Positions 34,201 to 48,517 are shown, counted from the stretch's first letter. The stretch is DNA of 64,000 nucleotides from Hedera helix (GCA_947179155.2 OX359275.1:4128501-4192500), one strand, 5' to 3'. Notes: generated from the letters alone by a model not told the origin. Translations and numbers: made by a program.

Positions 34201-36807
34201 GTTTTTTTTCTGCTTTCCTTTTTTATCATCCATCTATTTAGACCACTTCACTTCAATTCTCTCCTCTTTCCGTAAATAAAATTATTTTTGACTTTTCAAA
34301 ACTAAAATGTTTGTCTTCTGGTTAATATTCTTCGTTTTAAAAAATAATATTATTATTAATCTGTTGAGAGTAATATAAAATAATATATAAATTTAATTTT
34401 TTTTAAATGTATGCAACACAATAATAAATATTTAAAAATTACTATGTATGGTAAGATTTATATTTCATAATTTTAATTTTTAAAATATTTTAATTTAATT
34501 TTAAAAATTAGTCATAATCTTATAATTTAAAATCAATATAGTATAAATTAAACGAATAATAAAGAATAAATAAGCTCACACAAAAATAAGAATCTTATTC
34601 ATCAATCTTAAACATCAATAGTAAAAGGCAATTTTTGCTCTTATAAAAGAGACCTTTAATATTATTAAAAACAAAAATAATCCTGTTAGAACAAATATAT
34701 ATTTAAATATATTTTTATAATTTTTTTAACAATATATTTTAAGTGATATTTATTATTTTGACAATATTATTTTTTATTTTAACAATATGAACTGCATTAA
34801 AAAAATAATAATCTATTCATTTCTAAATATAAAGTCAAATTTAACTTTCCAAAGCCGATGTAATTAAAACTGATGTAGTTCATTAACTTTTAAAAATAAT
34901 AAATTTTATGATTATTAATACTTTTGAATAGTGTACAATTTGTAGATTATATTATCTAAAACAAAATACATTTAAAAATATATTAAATTAATTTAAAAAA
35001 AAATTAATGTAATCATATATTTTGAAATAAAACAATATCTGATAAGAAAACTGATTCCATGGCTATTTTTATATTTTTACAGTCAAATTGTCGCTATACA
35101 TTTATAATGACGTTTTTGATGATAAAAATATTATTTTTTACTATAAAAATATCAATTTCTTATAATAACGAGAAAAGAAAAAAATCGGCTATTACGGGCA
35201 ATAATGCATGCCATCTCTTTTTATTTATTTTTTTCTTCTTTTTTTTGGTGCAACAATAATGCATGCCATCTCCTAAGCATGTAAACAGGGTGGATGACAA
35301 TTTATAAATAAGAATTTTGACGTATGGTAAGGGTAATATGTGCTACTGTACTTAACAGTGTTCTTAGGATAACAGTAAGAAAAAAGTTCTATTTTTTGAA
35401 TTTTTAGTTGGGGTAGAAGGGTTGGGAATTTTTAGTTATATTTATTTGTGGGAACATTCTTTATTAGCCATAACCCCACAGAACATGCATGTATGCATAA
35501 AGAATTTTTATTTTATTTAAACAACAGTAATACTAAATATTCTCTCCCCCTCCCTCCTCTTAATCAAAGAGATGAAGAGTCCTTTCTCTATTCTAGGATG
35601 TCTCAAACAGAGAAATCCAATAAAGATTTGTACTGCATCCTATAAAAGAAATATTATTTTTATTCTGGGAAATTTTAATACTAACTTGAATTTATTTAAG
35701 GATTAATGATAATAAATTTTATAATTAATGATATGTCTTATATATCTGACAATATTTATAAGTTATTAATAAAATTAAATAAATTCAAATTAATTCTAAA
35801 CTCAAGAATATTATCGCTTCAAGAATGAAACTCTATGCGGCAAAAGTTAGTTTATATGTCCTTTCATAACATAAACATATGGATGATTAATATATGCCGA
35901 GTTAAGGAAGAGAATTATTAACTTTTATAATATTTTTTTCACATAAATTAGGTAACGTCTATTATTTATGTGAAAGAAATTCTGAAAATTTATAATTTTT
36001 TTTGTAAAACTATTAATTTTTTTAATAAAAAATAGTTTGAAATATCATATTTGAAATATAATCTCTTTATAAGACATGGGGTTTTTTAATAATATTTTTG
36101 TAAAAAATATATTTTAATATATGAAAAAAATTATGAGAAAATATTACCTCTAATATATTATTTGTTATAAAAAAATAAGTAAATAAAAAAGTATGATTCT
36201 CTCGAATAGAGGGAGGGAGTTCTGTGGGCATTCAAAATTATTTTGTTGTAAACGACCTGTTGAGTCGGACCGAGACAACTCATTTCAGTTGATTTTATTA
36301 CCAAGGGGTAAGTACAATTTACCGCTGTATTTTCGCACCTAGGCAAAAGGACAGGGAATGGTAAAATACAAAATCAACCGAATAATTCCTCGCTCATTTC
36401 CTAAAGAAACACCCTCTCTCCACTCTTCGCTTGACATGTCAAAAGCTGTATTAATCCAACACACACAAAATAAAATAATAATAATAAAAATATTTATGTC
36501 TTCTATCTTTATATTACTTCCTCTCCATATTATTTTTACTTATCTGCGTGCAAGGGTATCACATAAATATATTATTTTATTTTTATGTGCGTTTTTAGAT
36601 ATATACATAAATATATTCTTGATAAAATATCAAGCACCATCTACACACACGTTAGGAAAAATTATTCTTTAATTTTGAGACATAATCACTTAGTGCTGTA
36701 AGATCATTCACATGTAGTCATTTTAATACGTACAGTAAAAGAATTCACTGTATATATTAAAATAACAGCATGTTAGTGACTTAGGACATTACGTGACAAT
36801 ACTCTAA
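34201..36807. other. Intergenic, AT-rich, no gene recognised
   Basis: Upstream region of the KNOX gene. Open frames here are short, lie in AT-rich sequence and show no domain. A duplicated AATAATGCATGCCATCTC occurs at 35200 and 35254. No promoter or RNA gene was supported. Confidence 0.6.
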
Positions 36808-37153
36808 GGCTATGTTTGTTTGCAAAATGCATATTTGGAATTGGACTATTTGTATTAATTTAAAGCTATTTCCGACTTTTTTATCCCATGATGAGAGATT
36901 AATAGTCCTTTAAATAATCCTTGGACTATTTTTTATCATTCTTAAGGTTATTTATGAGGGATTATATAATCCCATGATGAATTTGGGATTAATAGTCCCT
37001 CTCATTTTAAGCTATTAAATAACTTTATGGGACTAATATTTCAACATGAAAGGATTAATAATCCCTCATCATGGGATAAAAAAAGTCGGAAATAGTTTTA
37101 AATTAATACAAATAGTCCTATCCTAAGTATATATTTTGTAAACAAACATAGCC
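36808..37153. mobile_element. Tourist-like (PIF/Harbinger) MITE, 346 bp
   Basis: Terminal inverted repeats of about 90 bp start GGCTATGTTTGTTTGCAAAA on the left, and the right end on the opposite strand reads GGCTATGTTTGTTTACAAAA. It is flanked by TAA on both sides (36805-36807 and 37154-37156), the 3-bp duplication of PIF/Harbinger elements. The inner parts (GGACTATTTGTATTAATTTA, GACTTTTTTATCCCATGATG) also pair. It is non-coding. Confidence 0.9.
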
Positions 37154-37156
37154 TAA

Positions 37157-40100
37157 GATTACTAAATAATTTTTTCACGTTACGGGGCCGGTGTAAGTAG
37201 TATGTGAATAAAATATAAATTTTGTTAAATTCAAAAGATTAAATAAAAAGATACAAAAAATTAAAAATATAAATTGTAAAATAACAATATAATTAAACTT
37301 ATGACAAATAGCAAAATAATTTTGTGACCCATTTGCATCAAAACCTACAACGGCCCATGACCTTTTTTTATAATATGGAGGAGATATTTCTGACTGCGCT
37401 GTATAATCTTTGGGGTATATATAGAGTAATAGAGATATGAACTTGTGTTTTCACATATTTATTTGACCTAACCAGTTAAGAGAATTATTTATATTAATAC
37501 ACGGGATTGGCTTAGTCGAAGTGTGGAAGTAGGCCAAAAAAGGATATATCAATCGAGATTAAATTTATAAGAAATTGATATTTTTACATATTTTTTTGAT
37601 AATTTTACATAAAAAATATTATTATAGATTTATAACGTTATAAGTCTATAACAACAATTTATATATAAAAATATAAAAAAAATCTGTAAAAATATTAATT
37701 CTCTATCTATAAATATATCTATTTTACAGTCTTCTTTCCAAAATACAAGTCGTTAGGTGAATAAAATTAATATGTGAGTTTCCTCCCTCCAATCCTCGTT
37801 TTTTAATTTTATTCATCTAATAATTTTTAAATTTATATTTTAAAAATATATATATATAATAGATTTATTCATAAATAAACTCATCGATCAAAGTACCAAA
37901 ACTCAGTAGGACTTTGGTTATTTTTGACTAGATAACAGTAAAAAGTGATTTTCCAAACTTTATCGATTTCCATTTTGAAATTTATTCTCATAATCTGTAT
38001 AATTACTACACTGGGTTCCTTTCCTCTGAAGTTATATATGGATTAACCACAAGATATAATATAATATAATAATAGTTTTAGAATGACAAATTATCTGTTC
38101 ACTATTTGTTTGGATAAAAATAACACTCCTAATCACCACCCCATACAAAATTATTTACATTTCAATATATATATTTAAAGTATTAGATTCATTTCAATTT
38201 GGAAAAGAATTAAAATAGAAAGAGGAAAAAGGAAATTCTGAACAATTTAGCAAAAATAAATTAAAAAAATTCTGAACATCAAGGAAAAATACTAGTACCA
38301 TTCTGTGGGTATGGTGGGGTGGTGGAGTGGGGTGGTCGTTGGTTTGATGAGCAAATTTACTGCAGAAAATTGAACTGGAAAAAGTCTCCGTTATTGATTT
38401 TGATTCTTCTCTCTAATATAAAATAGATTCAACAAAAAGCAATATTTCTCACTATATACTTCAATATTCAATTTTACACCCACCCATCTGAAAATATATG
38501 AATTATTTGACTTTTTTAAACTTAATTTGAGGTATATTTTAATTCAAATTAATATAATTCATTCAATTTTACTCGAGTCAATTATAAATATCTTTAAATT
38601 TCTTTAAATTCCACTACTCTACTAAGTATAAGATATATTATTTTACAAATTCAAATGAATAAAAATAATTTTAAATTTATAAAAACACAAGGGTATTAAT
38701 TTTATAATATAGTATTAGGTTGGTAACTATTTATGGGGTATTTTTTACCCCTTGTTTGATTTAAAAGTGGCCGGTTGGGAAGGGACGAAGTGTAAGTAGG
38801 GTAAAAATATATTTTGAAATTACTGGTTTGATCTGGACAGTGTAAGCAAATATGAGACCTATGAGTGACTGGTGATTGATTGATTGATATGTTCCAATTT
38901 TTGACAGGCAAGTAAGGTAAAGCTGAGAAAAAATTGGACGACTCAAAATAAAGACTTCAAGTAGCCCTTGTCTGTTTTAACCTCAGACGTTGGATTTTCT
39001 TTTTGGCAACCCCAATCTTTTGAATTTACTCATCAATGTGGGCCACCCACCATCCCATAACCCAACTCAGTGACCCGGATCTATATACCTACACAACTTA
39101 TATTTTAATTTTCTTCTTCATATATTTATAGGAGTACATGTATATAGATTACTATACGAATTAATTCTCAGCAACTTAAAAATATATTAAAAATATTTTT
39201 ATTTAATTTTTTTAAAAAAAATTAACGTTAACATTAGAGCTTCTAACGACAAAGATTCTCACATTAAAAATATTTTTTGTATTGATTGTCAAAATAACAA
39301 TCTAATAATCAATTGCTATGAATGCGATCCTATATATGTATGCATAGTTTTGCATCCGTCATTCAACTGAAAAAGATATTGGGAGATAGATTATTAGTTT
39401 AATCAGTGGTCGAATTTTTGTTAAACTCGTAATGTTATAAATACATAAAAAATATATTATTAATAATTAATAAAATTTTAAAATATTTATTTTTTTATAA
39501 ATTAAAATATAATAAAATTATGTTATAATATTACTAAAAATATTTTTATAATAAAAAAATATTTAAAAATACTTAAAAGTCAGTTTTTTGAATTAATTTA
39601 ATTAATTTTATCTGTTAAACTGTCGATTTGCCTTATCACTGATTTAATTCAAATTTTAACCAAAATCAAATTAATCAAGTTAAATCGAACCGAAATATCA
39701 CCGACTTCACTTTTAACCGGTCTAACCGCGCAATCTCGCAATCATGTATATGTACTTGATTTTCGGCCGGTATTCAAAAGCAACCTAGCTTCGGTTGATC
39801 AATTTTACATGTATTCTAAAAAGCATATAATTGCCTTCCAGAAACTATCCCTCTACCATCAAAACCATTCACTTTCTAAATAATATATATATCTTATCTC
39901 TTCTTTAATAGTATAAAAATGACAGTATGCCCACCTTTGTAGACTTAATTTCACCTGATTTTATTATTAATTATTAATGGAGCACTAAATTTTATCTTTC
40001 TTGATGTTCCCAAGTCATATACTCCAGGTGCCAAGAAATATAAGAGCTATTTTGATTTTCGGTATCAATTAAAATATTTTTATATTTATCTAATTAATAT

Positions 40101-40679
40101 GATTATGAATATTATAATTAATGAAAATGTCAATAAATAAAAGATTTATTTTCTTAATACTAAAATAAATGACATAAATTTTAACTTCAAAAACAATTCA
40201 AACACTTTTGAAAAGCTAAAGTTATTCTTATCATTTAATGACACGATGCATGTCTCAAGTTTTTTTTTTTTATCATCGGTTTTCTTTTGTTATATATCGT
40301 ACCGATTTGTTTATGGGATGATGTTTATTAAAATGGCGAAGAAAATAAGAATCATAAATGTTATATAAGAATATATACGACCATGCACCTTAGATATATA
40401 ATTAGCAAATGTGTCGAAGTGATGTATAAACATACACTGCACGCACCAAGAAAACCACTCCATGACTTATAAATGAGCCAGGTGCAATAGTCTTACAATT
40501 AACATGCACTTGGAGATAAATGAATGTATGGTTGGGAATTGAGATAGGGACATTATACAAATCAAAACATGCAAATAAATGTACATATATGCGGCATATC
40601 AGGATATAGTGTAGGTACGTACCTGAATGAATGAAGAGAATTAAGCTGACAGCTATTCCTTGCAAGTAATCGAAACTTC

Positions 40680-40724
<45 letters not shown>

Positions 40725-41512
40725 TATGGAGTATATATGCATGGATCGATCTCGCTAGCTTTAATGTCGCCTAAGAGATGGTTCGATTGATGATAACCAC
40801 ATATATATAATATACTACTACAACACAACTGTATATATGGAACAGTGCATGGCAGAATAAGGCATACAAAAGTAAACTTCTGGCTAACGTTAGTTTAAAG
40901 TTTAGACGTAACCGGAGATGTATGCATATTTGTAATCATGTCATATACATATATATGTATATGGTGCACTCATTACCAGACGGAGATAGAAAAAGGGAGG
41001 AATATGGTCATAACTCATAAGCATATTGCCATTTTGTTCTCCGAGGGTATTGGTTTATATATGAGAATCTCATATTCTAGGTAGTTGGTGAGTGCATAAA
41101 CAGATATATAGAGGAGCTAAACAAATACTTCCTCCATTTGAATGATAAAATAATTATTAATTTTTTAAAAGTTAATTTTAATAATTTTTAAATTTAAAAT
41201 TGATATAAAATTTTAATTTATATTAATACAATTGTGAATATTATAAATTATCTAAAAAGAATATACTACTAAATACAAGATTTGTAAATTTGTAAATTTA
41301 AATAAGTAATATCATAAATTAATTTTTAAAAAATTAAATATTAATTTTATAATGCGAAAAGAATAGAATACAAATGGCGCCCTCACTTTGTTATAATTAT
41401 CATGACATATATGTATTATTTTGACATCATTCGACTACATACGTACAACCAATGAAGTTGTGCTTTGGAAGGGTATAGGAGTGACAACGTTGAAAGAAAT
41501 TACTTAGGTGGT
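37157..41512. other. Intergenic, no gene recognised; (TA)n at 40682-40721
   Basis: AT-rich sequence with only short, unsupported open frames. A pure TA microsatellite of about 20 units lies at 40682-40721. Nothing else was identified. Confidence 0.6.
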
Positions 41513-41846
41513 CTCTAACAGATGGATTATTTTATAAATTATATTTAGTCTATATGATATCAACAAATGTCTTTTAGTCTTCCATCATTCCAGTAGATGG
41601 ACTATCTCATAGACTATAATATAAAAATATTAAAATAATTAATAAATTCAACAAAACTTCAATCATCTTTCTACTTTTCTATTTAAATATTATTAAATTT
41701 ATAGTCCATAGATTATCTAATTCCTATATATAGTCTTTTAAAATTTTTAAATATAGTTATGGACTATATTTAGTCTATCTGCTGGAGAGGAAAAATGAAT
41801 CCTAAATTATATTTAGTCTAAGATGTTATTGCTGGAGATCCTTTTA
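41513..41846. mobile_element. Candidate MITE with CTCCAGCAGATRGACTAAAT-type ends
   Basis: The left end GGTCTCTAACAGATGGATTA and the opposite-strand right end GGATCTCCAGCAATAACATC, each followed by an AGACTAAATATAATTTA-like segment, form imperfect inverted termini. Internal copies (TCCAGTAGATGGACTAT at 41600, CTCCAGCAGATAGACTAAAT inverted at 41790) repeat the motif. No clear target duplication was found. Confidence 0.5.
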
Positions 41847-44372
41847 GACGCCAAAAGTGGAACTTATTATTAGTAATTAAAAAGGAAAAAAAAATCAACG
41901 ATTACCCATCATTAGGCATTATATATATGTAGAGATTAGTCAAACAAAGGTCAGAAAATCAGCCACAGCCTTAAATGGTGCATGCTAGCTTTTCCATCCG
42001 ATTGAATTTTCTTAAATTGTTATCTTGAATATTAATCTTATTTCAAAACTTGGTAACGTGGCTGTTATTAACAAGCTCAAATTGACCTAGTCATCATTAT
42101 CAGGATGCCCCTCCTAGTGATCGAGCACAATGAATTCTTTTGTTCGGCGAATTTTAATTAATTACTACTTTTGTTGACAAACACAATCAGTCTCAATTAA
42201 GCCACGTTTGGGTCCCTGGAAAGTCGTATCTTGCCCTACTAGGAACATCTTATCAAGATTTAAAGAAGGCAAACAAAACTAGTGTCCGTCCATTATTTTA
42301 CTTGTTAACACGTACGTGACATATGTAGCTAAAACAGCTTTGCTAATTATTGCAAGCAATTGGTCATAATTGATAGTAATAAGTAATAAGTATTTGTTAT
42401 TCTCTCATTTTTATATTTTATTTTTAAAAAAATTCTTCAAGATAAAATAATTGAGAGACATAAGACGGAATTAGTAATAAAATTTTAAATTAATATTAAT
42501 TACTTAACATTAATATTAATAAAAAAATTTAATATACGTAATTATGTCTTAAACATGTATAATAGAAAGAAGGAGTTAATTATAAATTCATGAATGATGA
42601 AACAACATAATGTTTACGCAATACACATTAACTATATATTATTTATTACATGCATATGGTGATTTACTCAGTATAATAGCCGCAAATTCACATGAAAAAG
42701 TAGATATTATTTTTTTGTCTACTTTATTTTTAGTATATTAATTAAATTTACATAGTACTAACTTAGACATTATTTTTTAAAATATTAAACTTTATTAGTA
42801 TTAAAAAAATATATGATCAACGGCGTGTCTGCTCCTTAACGTTTAGGGAAAAGAAGGTCAACTTAGAGATAGTAGGGAATATTATGGCGTAGATCGTTTT
42901 TATTTTCCTCTCACGTATCGTTTATTGGAGAATTCATTGTTGATGACAATCTTTAACCTGTGTGCTTTGCAGAATGTCTAGTAAAGCACAACATGATCAA
43001 AATTTATAATCTCACCGGCCTTTGCTTTAAGCAGCCAAAAAGATAGTTTAATTGGTTTGTGAGGCGGATTCTGGTTGGCTGAATTTGGTTGACGGACATC
43101 ATGAATTAAAGTCAACGGGACTTGTTCGTTTAATTACTCCCTCATTTAAGTTTTCCAATGTTTTTAAGCAATTAAAACCAAATACGCAACGGAGCCATCA
43201 TAATATTTTTAAATTCCGAAAATTTTATTTGTTGGGTGGATCCTTCACTCACAAGTTAGAATCCAAATTAGAATTGGATTAATTTTTTTGGTGACTAAAA
43301 AAAATGATCAACTAGATTACTAATCTAAGTAGTATAACAAGAAGCCCGTGGCTTGATATTTGCCAAATTCGAGCAGGAGTATATATTAGTTTCTTAAGGC
43401 AATAAGGACTATATATATATATATATATATATACACTGGGGATAACTTATGTCTAAAAACACAGTGTAATTAATAAAATAGTTGAATATTATATCTAATA
43501 TTTCTAGATTCAAAAATTTAAAATTATTGTAAACTCTCATCCATAATATAAATGAGAATTTAACTATTAATACAAAAAAATTGATACTCAATCTAATCAT
43601 ACTTTTTTTTGAAATAAACATTAGTGTGCTACTCATTCTCAACTTAAAATTAACTCTTGACAGATTTGAGCAATTAATTGATTGACGATAGCGAACTCAA
43701 ATTTATGTAATATAGTATTTTCGGGTATCTCACACACCTTTTTTTTATTGGCAAAAAGGAATGAGAAGTTTGGTAGCATTTATTTGCCTCCAGTATCTCT
43801 AATCATCGATCAATATGATCCATGAACAATATTTCCTGCGAAAAAATAGTAGTACCGCAAGTTATTTGGTAAGATCCAATGAGGGGAAAAAAATGTAAAA
43901 ATCCAAAAGAAAGACTTTTGCATATATGCCCAAAAGTATAAAATGAGTCATCTAAGTCCAAATAAAAAAGTATTTTCATAACACCAACTAAATCGCATCA
44001 CCATAATATTTTTTTCCTCTATTTTTTTCTTGAAATTGGATAAAAGATTCTCATATCATGAGTCAAAACCTACTATAATAGTTACTCTCGATATAGCCCG
44101 CAAAAATACCAAAAAGATAACACGTAATTGCATGTTCTTAAAGGCACGACGTAGATTAAAATTTCAAAAATACTCTATTACCTAAAGATTCTTTGCAACT
44201 TAAAGTAACTTACAAATCAATTAGAATGAATATGAACCGTTTTTGTAATTTCCCGCCCAAATCAATTTGCATATGAAAACATAACGACCGCAATACCCAA
44301 AAAACAGAAAAAAAGGGCATCAATGCTAAAAGAGTAATCCATATTGTTTACGTATAATTTTATTTATTTATT
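41847..44372. other. Intergenic, no gene recognised; (TA)n at 43411-43432
   Basis: AT-rich. A GC-richer stretch (43020-43270) contains a 76-codon plus-strand frame without recognisable motifs. A TA microsatellite lies at 43411-43432. Confidence 0.55.
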
Positions 44373-44375
44373 TAT

Positions 44376-44432
<57 letters not shown>

Positions 44433-44456
44433 TATTATTATTATTATTATTATTAT

Positions 44457-44488
<32 letters not shown>

Positions 44489-44522
44489 TTCTTATTATTA
44501 TAATTATTATTATTATTATTAT

Positions 44523-44557
<35 letters not shown>

Positions 44558-44570
44558 TAATTACTATTAC

Positions 44571-44648
<78 letters not shown>

Positions 44649-44745
44649 TATTATTATTATTATTATTGTTATTATTATTACTATTATTATAATTATTACT
44701 GTTATTATTATAATAATAATAATAATTATTATTATAATAATAATA

Positions 44746-44789
<44 letters not shown>

Positions 44790-44819
44790 TACTATTACTA
44801 TTATTATTTTTATTATTAC

Positions 44820-44862
<43 letters not shown>
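44373..44862. repeat. 490-bp compound trinucleotide microsatellite (TAA/TTA/TAG)
   Basis: Successive blocks: about 19 TAA, then TTA, then about 10 GTA, then TTA, then about 13 GTA, then long TTA with ACT interruptions and TAA/TTA inversions. Adjacent TAA and TTA blocks are inverted repeats of each other, so hairpins are possible. It gives a spurious poly-isoleucine/serine frame. Confidence 0.97.
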
Positions 44863-45094
44863 GTGTAGTGGTGAATTTGATTTAGGCGAAAAATGTGAGT
44901 GGATAGATTTTTTTTAAAAAAGATGTTGAATTTGGGGGGGGGGGGGGGATGTGAAATAGATTAGTGATCGTTGGATGTTGAAGCTCCAAATGATTTTAGA
45001 CTGTTAGATATTGAAGCCTAAATTGATTTTAGACCATTAGATGTTAAAATATTGGGATTTGAGTCGCTCTGTTTTATATTATAAATATATATAT

Positions 45095-45963
45095 GGGGGG
45101 TGATCCATAATATATTTACTATGGGATAATATATAGCAAACACTATTAAATCCGCTCATTTTAACTACAGATGGCTGAGATTAAAAATGGGTTGCTCGGC
45201 ATTCACTAGTCATTCTAGCGGACATATTATACAAAAATTTTTGACTAATTTATCCCTCAGTGTAAAAACAACGTGAAAGCAAAGCATCCAAGTAAAAATA
45301 TATCGCGTCTGCTAGAACGAGATTGAAGCAAAGTAATACCAACAACAACCACCTTTGCCAGAAATTATGGGGAATGACTGCAACACGCCGACAATATTTA
45401 AGGTCCAAATACGCCCCGCCATCCACCTGAGCCGCCCGTTGTGCCTTGAACTAAGTTCAAGGAGTTCTCCAATGTCTAAGAGTTCTCCTTTGTCGGGAGA
45501 TCGTTAACGGATCCAGATCACAGACATATGTTTATGGAGGTGTTTTGGGAGTGAGCATTCCCAATATATTAAGGATGGGATGATCTGTTGCTGACTGGCC
45601 TCAATCGTACTGCTCTTGCTGTTTTTTGGGATCTAAATCTCATCAACCCCTCCGAACACCAACTCAAACACATCACAGACTGCAGTTATTTAATCTCCAA
45701 TTCTTTTGTGAAATTCTCGTGTTGGCTAGAATGTACTTGATTCGTCTGCTAGTCATTCTAGCGGATTTGATGTATTATTATTTGAATGCTCCTTGCGTTG
45801 AGGGATAAATTAGTCAAGAAATTTTGTATATACGCCCGCTAGAATGATTAGCGGACGTAGGACAACCCATTTTTAATCTCAGTTGTTTATGGTTAAAATG
45901 AGCAGATTTGATAGTGTTTGCTATATATTGTCCCATAACAAATAGATGTTATAGATCGCCTCC
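45095..45963. mobile_element. 869-bp TA-flanked foldback element with a gene-like core
   Basis: Terminal inverted repeats of about 170 bp. The left end begins GGGGGGTGATCCATAATATA and the opposite-strand right end begins GGAGGCGATCTATAACATCT. Both continue through an ATATATAGCAAACACTAT-like segment, CCATTTTTAATCTCAG and a GATAAATTAGTCA segment. Both ends abut TA repeats. The core (45266-45785) has a clearly higher G+C and no terminal-repeat similarity. It looks like non-TE sequence. Confidence 0.85.
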
Positions 45964-47425
45964 TTATATATATATGTGACTTTGGCTTTAAGAATGCATG
46001 CAACGGAAAAAATAGCTTCAAGATAATTAATAGTAAAAAGCAACAGTAAGGTGATCTTGGTAGTAAACAGGGAGAAAAGTCTATTGTAGTCGAATAGAAG
46101 AAGAGAGACAAGTATTTGTTCGTGATTCATCACCGATATTGATTAATTAACAGTTTTAATTAGTCCTTATATTTGGGTGGTGAAGTTAATTAAATTTTCT
46201 CAATTTAATTAAAGATAAATTTGTACCATCAGCTTATTGTGTAACCTCAAGTTTTATGGCGTAAAACTTAGAAAGATTATTGTAAGCCTATTATTTTGAT
46301 ATAGTAGAGATTCGGAATTTGAGCCGTGGTTTTTCTTTTTAAGAATTTTTCACGTTAAATATTTGTCTTCCTTGTATATGTTTATTTATTATTTTTGTTC
46401 TTATTATTGAGTTTGTTGATTTCCTATTTAATTGCATAAAAATAAAAAAATAATTCTTGAAATTAAAATTATTTTAAGTTCAGTTTTTCCAATATTATTG
46501 ACATCATATTTCCTTCACGCTCCTTATTTCATTTAGCAAGGCTAATGCTTTACATAAAATAGATGCACTCATTATTACGCCTCTCTCAAGTATATATAGT
46601 AGCTATGCCTATATATACACTCTCACTCTGTTGCAGAATTTAATGAGAATTTTATTTGGTTATTGAATTTTGTTATGTATATTAAAATTAGTTTAGGATG
46701 AACTTACTATTATTACTGCGAAAAAGAACCCCAAGCACTATATTAATATAAATTTGTTGTGAAGGAAATAATACTTTGGTTTAGGGTAGAGTATTTGCCA
46801 AATTAATCTGCATACGGTGTTTTATGTGCAACTACATGTGGGTCACGTGACAACATAGGAAAGGGCAGTTCTGGTCAAAAAGAGGCGAAGATTCCTCTTA
46901 GTCTTAGCCATTTCGGGAGAAATATATTAATTTTTTAATGTCATTCTGGGAGACACAAATGGAAATGCAATCAAGTTGGGGGAGGGTGTTGATAACTCGA
47001 ATATCTTAATCATGCAAGTGAAGAACAACATTCCCATTCTCTCTTTCATCTAATCCAAGATAGTTTTAAATAATTAATGTATTCCATATTGATAACGCTA
47101 AGGAATTGGCTTGGCAATCAAGGAGATTTATCCCTCTCTTTGATTTCTTGAGTTTGAATTTCGGAATCAGCTCTTAGCAGAATTCTTCTAAATGCATCAA
47201 ATGAATGTGAGGGTATTTGGGAAGAGATTTAGTCTCACTTGACGTTTAAATTGACCCAAACATAATATTATCATTCAAATAAATAAAAAAAGTATTTCAT
47301 ATCGATATTTATCTAGTACAGTATCTCATACTTGATCGTATCATTTACGATTCCAAATTTAATTGTAGTAGTTTTGTACTAATTTCTACCATTGCTTATT
47401 TGATTGAGCTTTTAAAAAATGAAAT

Positions 47426-47460
<35 letters not shown>

Positions 47461-47500
47461 ATAATACACAGCTATTGTCTTCTTTTATATATATATATAT
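45964..47500. other. Intergenic, no gene recognised
   Basis: AT-rich with several TA/CA microsatellite runs (47431-47460 and 47486-47500). No credible coding frame. Confidence 0.6.
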
Positions 47501-47725
47501 GGGTTCGCTTAATGTGTGCCCTAAGGGCACACACTAGGCGCGGAAAACAAGAGATGGGACCCGCTAAAAATTATTTCTTTATATAGTTGCACTGAATTCA
47601 ATACATGGGGTCTACTAGTATATTATTTTTTTATACATTGAATTCAGTGCGCCTACATAAACAAATAATATTATACATTGTTTTTCGCGCTTAATGTGTG
47701 CCCTAGGGGCACACATTAAGAAAAT

Positions 47726-47727
<2 letters not shown>
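47501..47727. mobile_element. 227-bp TA-flanked MITE with GTGTGCCC ends
   Basis: Left GGGTTCGCTTAATGTGTGCC and opposite-strand right GGATTTTCTTAATGTGTGCC. Each is followed by the self-complementary stretch CCTARGGGCACACA and a GCGCGRAAAACAA segment. Inner parts pair further (CACTGAATTCAAT, TCTACTAGTATA). TA repeats flank both ends. Confidence 0.82.
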
Positions 47728-47759
<32 letters not shown>

Positions 47760-48517
47760 CTCTTTTTATTTGTTGCATATACCTCATATAACCCATTGAA
47801 CAAATGGCCTAAAGAAATAGTCAGCAGACATAATGAGCCATGGGTTTTGTGATTCAGATTTTATTTATTGGTTCTTTAGTTTGGCCCTGGGTTTTAAGGC
47901 TCTGTTCAGTATAGGTTTTAAATATCTATACATTTTTTATCCAGGTTGTGCTGATTTAGATTAGAGAAAGTTGGAGAATCTTAGCATGGGTAAATAGTCA
48001 TTCTGTAATTTGTTTCATTCTCCTCCTCATTATGTAAGTAGATGAAATAAGCTTAGCCATGCCAAATGGGCTTGTTTGCTTCAGTTTTCATATTTGCTGC
48101 CTATCACTTGTTTTAAAGTAAGTGAATGATTTTGGGCATTTTCTTTTCATCTTATTGGGGTCTACAATAAAAAATAAAAAGCCTTAAACAATAATTTGGC
48201 TAGAGGACTTTTTTTAGATTATTTGAAATTTGGTTATTTTGAAATTTATCAAAATAATAGTTACTGGTTTGAATTCATAAATTTCAAACTCTTGTATCCG
48301 CATAAAATTCTAATAACAAAAAGAACCCTAAAATAATTATGTAACACTTTTGCCATATACTGCTGTAGCAAATATGATTTGAAAGATTATTAAATATTAT
48401 TTCAGCAATTTATTCATTGGATTGTGATATCTGGTCTATGTAATAGTATGGGCATGCATCTACGATTTAGGACTGAAAGAGAAGAACGTAAATTTTTAAA
48501 AAGAGCTTTTATCATAA
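47728..48517. other. Intergenic, no gene recognised
   Basis: Unique-looking AT-rich sequence after a TA tract (47728-47755). No supported feature. Confidence 0.6.

Noticed and set aside
40402..40665. 87-codon minus-strand frame with hydrophobic stretches
   Set aside because: AT-rich intergenic DNA, no promoter, splice signal or recognisable domain.
43052..43282. 76-codon plus-strand frame in a GC-richer stretch
   Set aside because: No domain, signal peptide or gene context was recognised. A chance frame is more likely.
44344..44868. 174-codon frame rich in Ile and Ser
   Set aside because: It is a translation of the TAA/TTA/TAG microsatellite with no codon variety.
47501..47727. A transcription terminator, from the GTGTGCCC hairpin
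   Set aside because: The hairpin is part of a MITE terminal repeat present at both ends, flanked by TA tracts.
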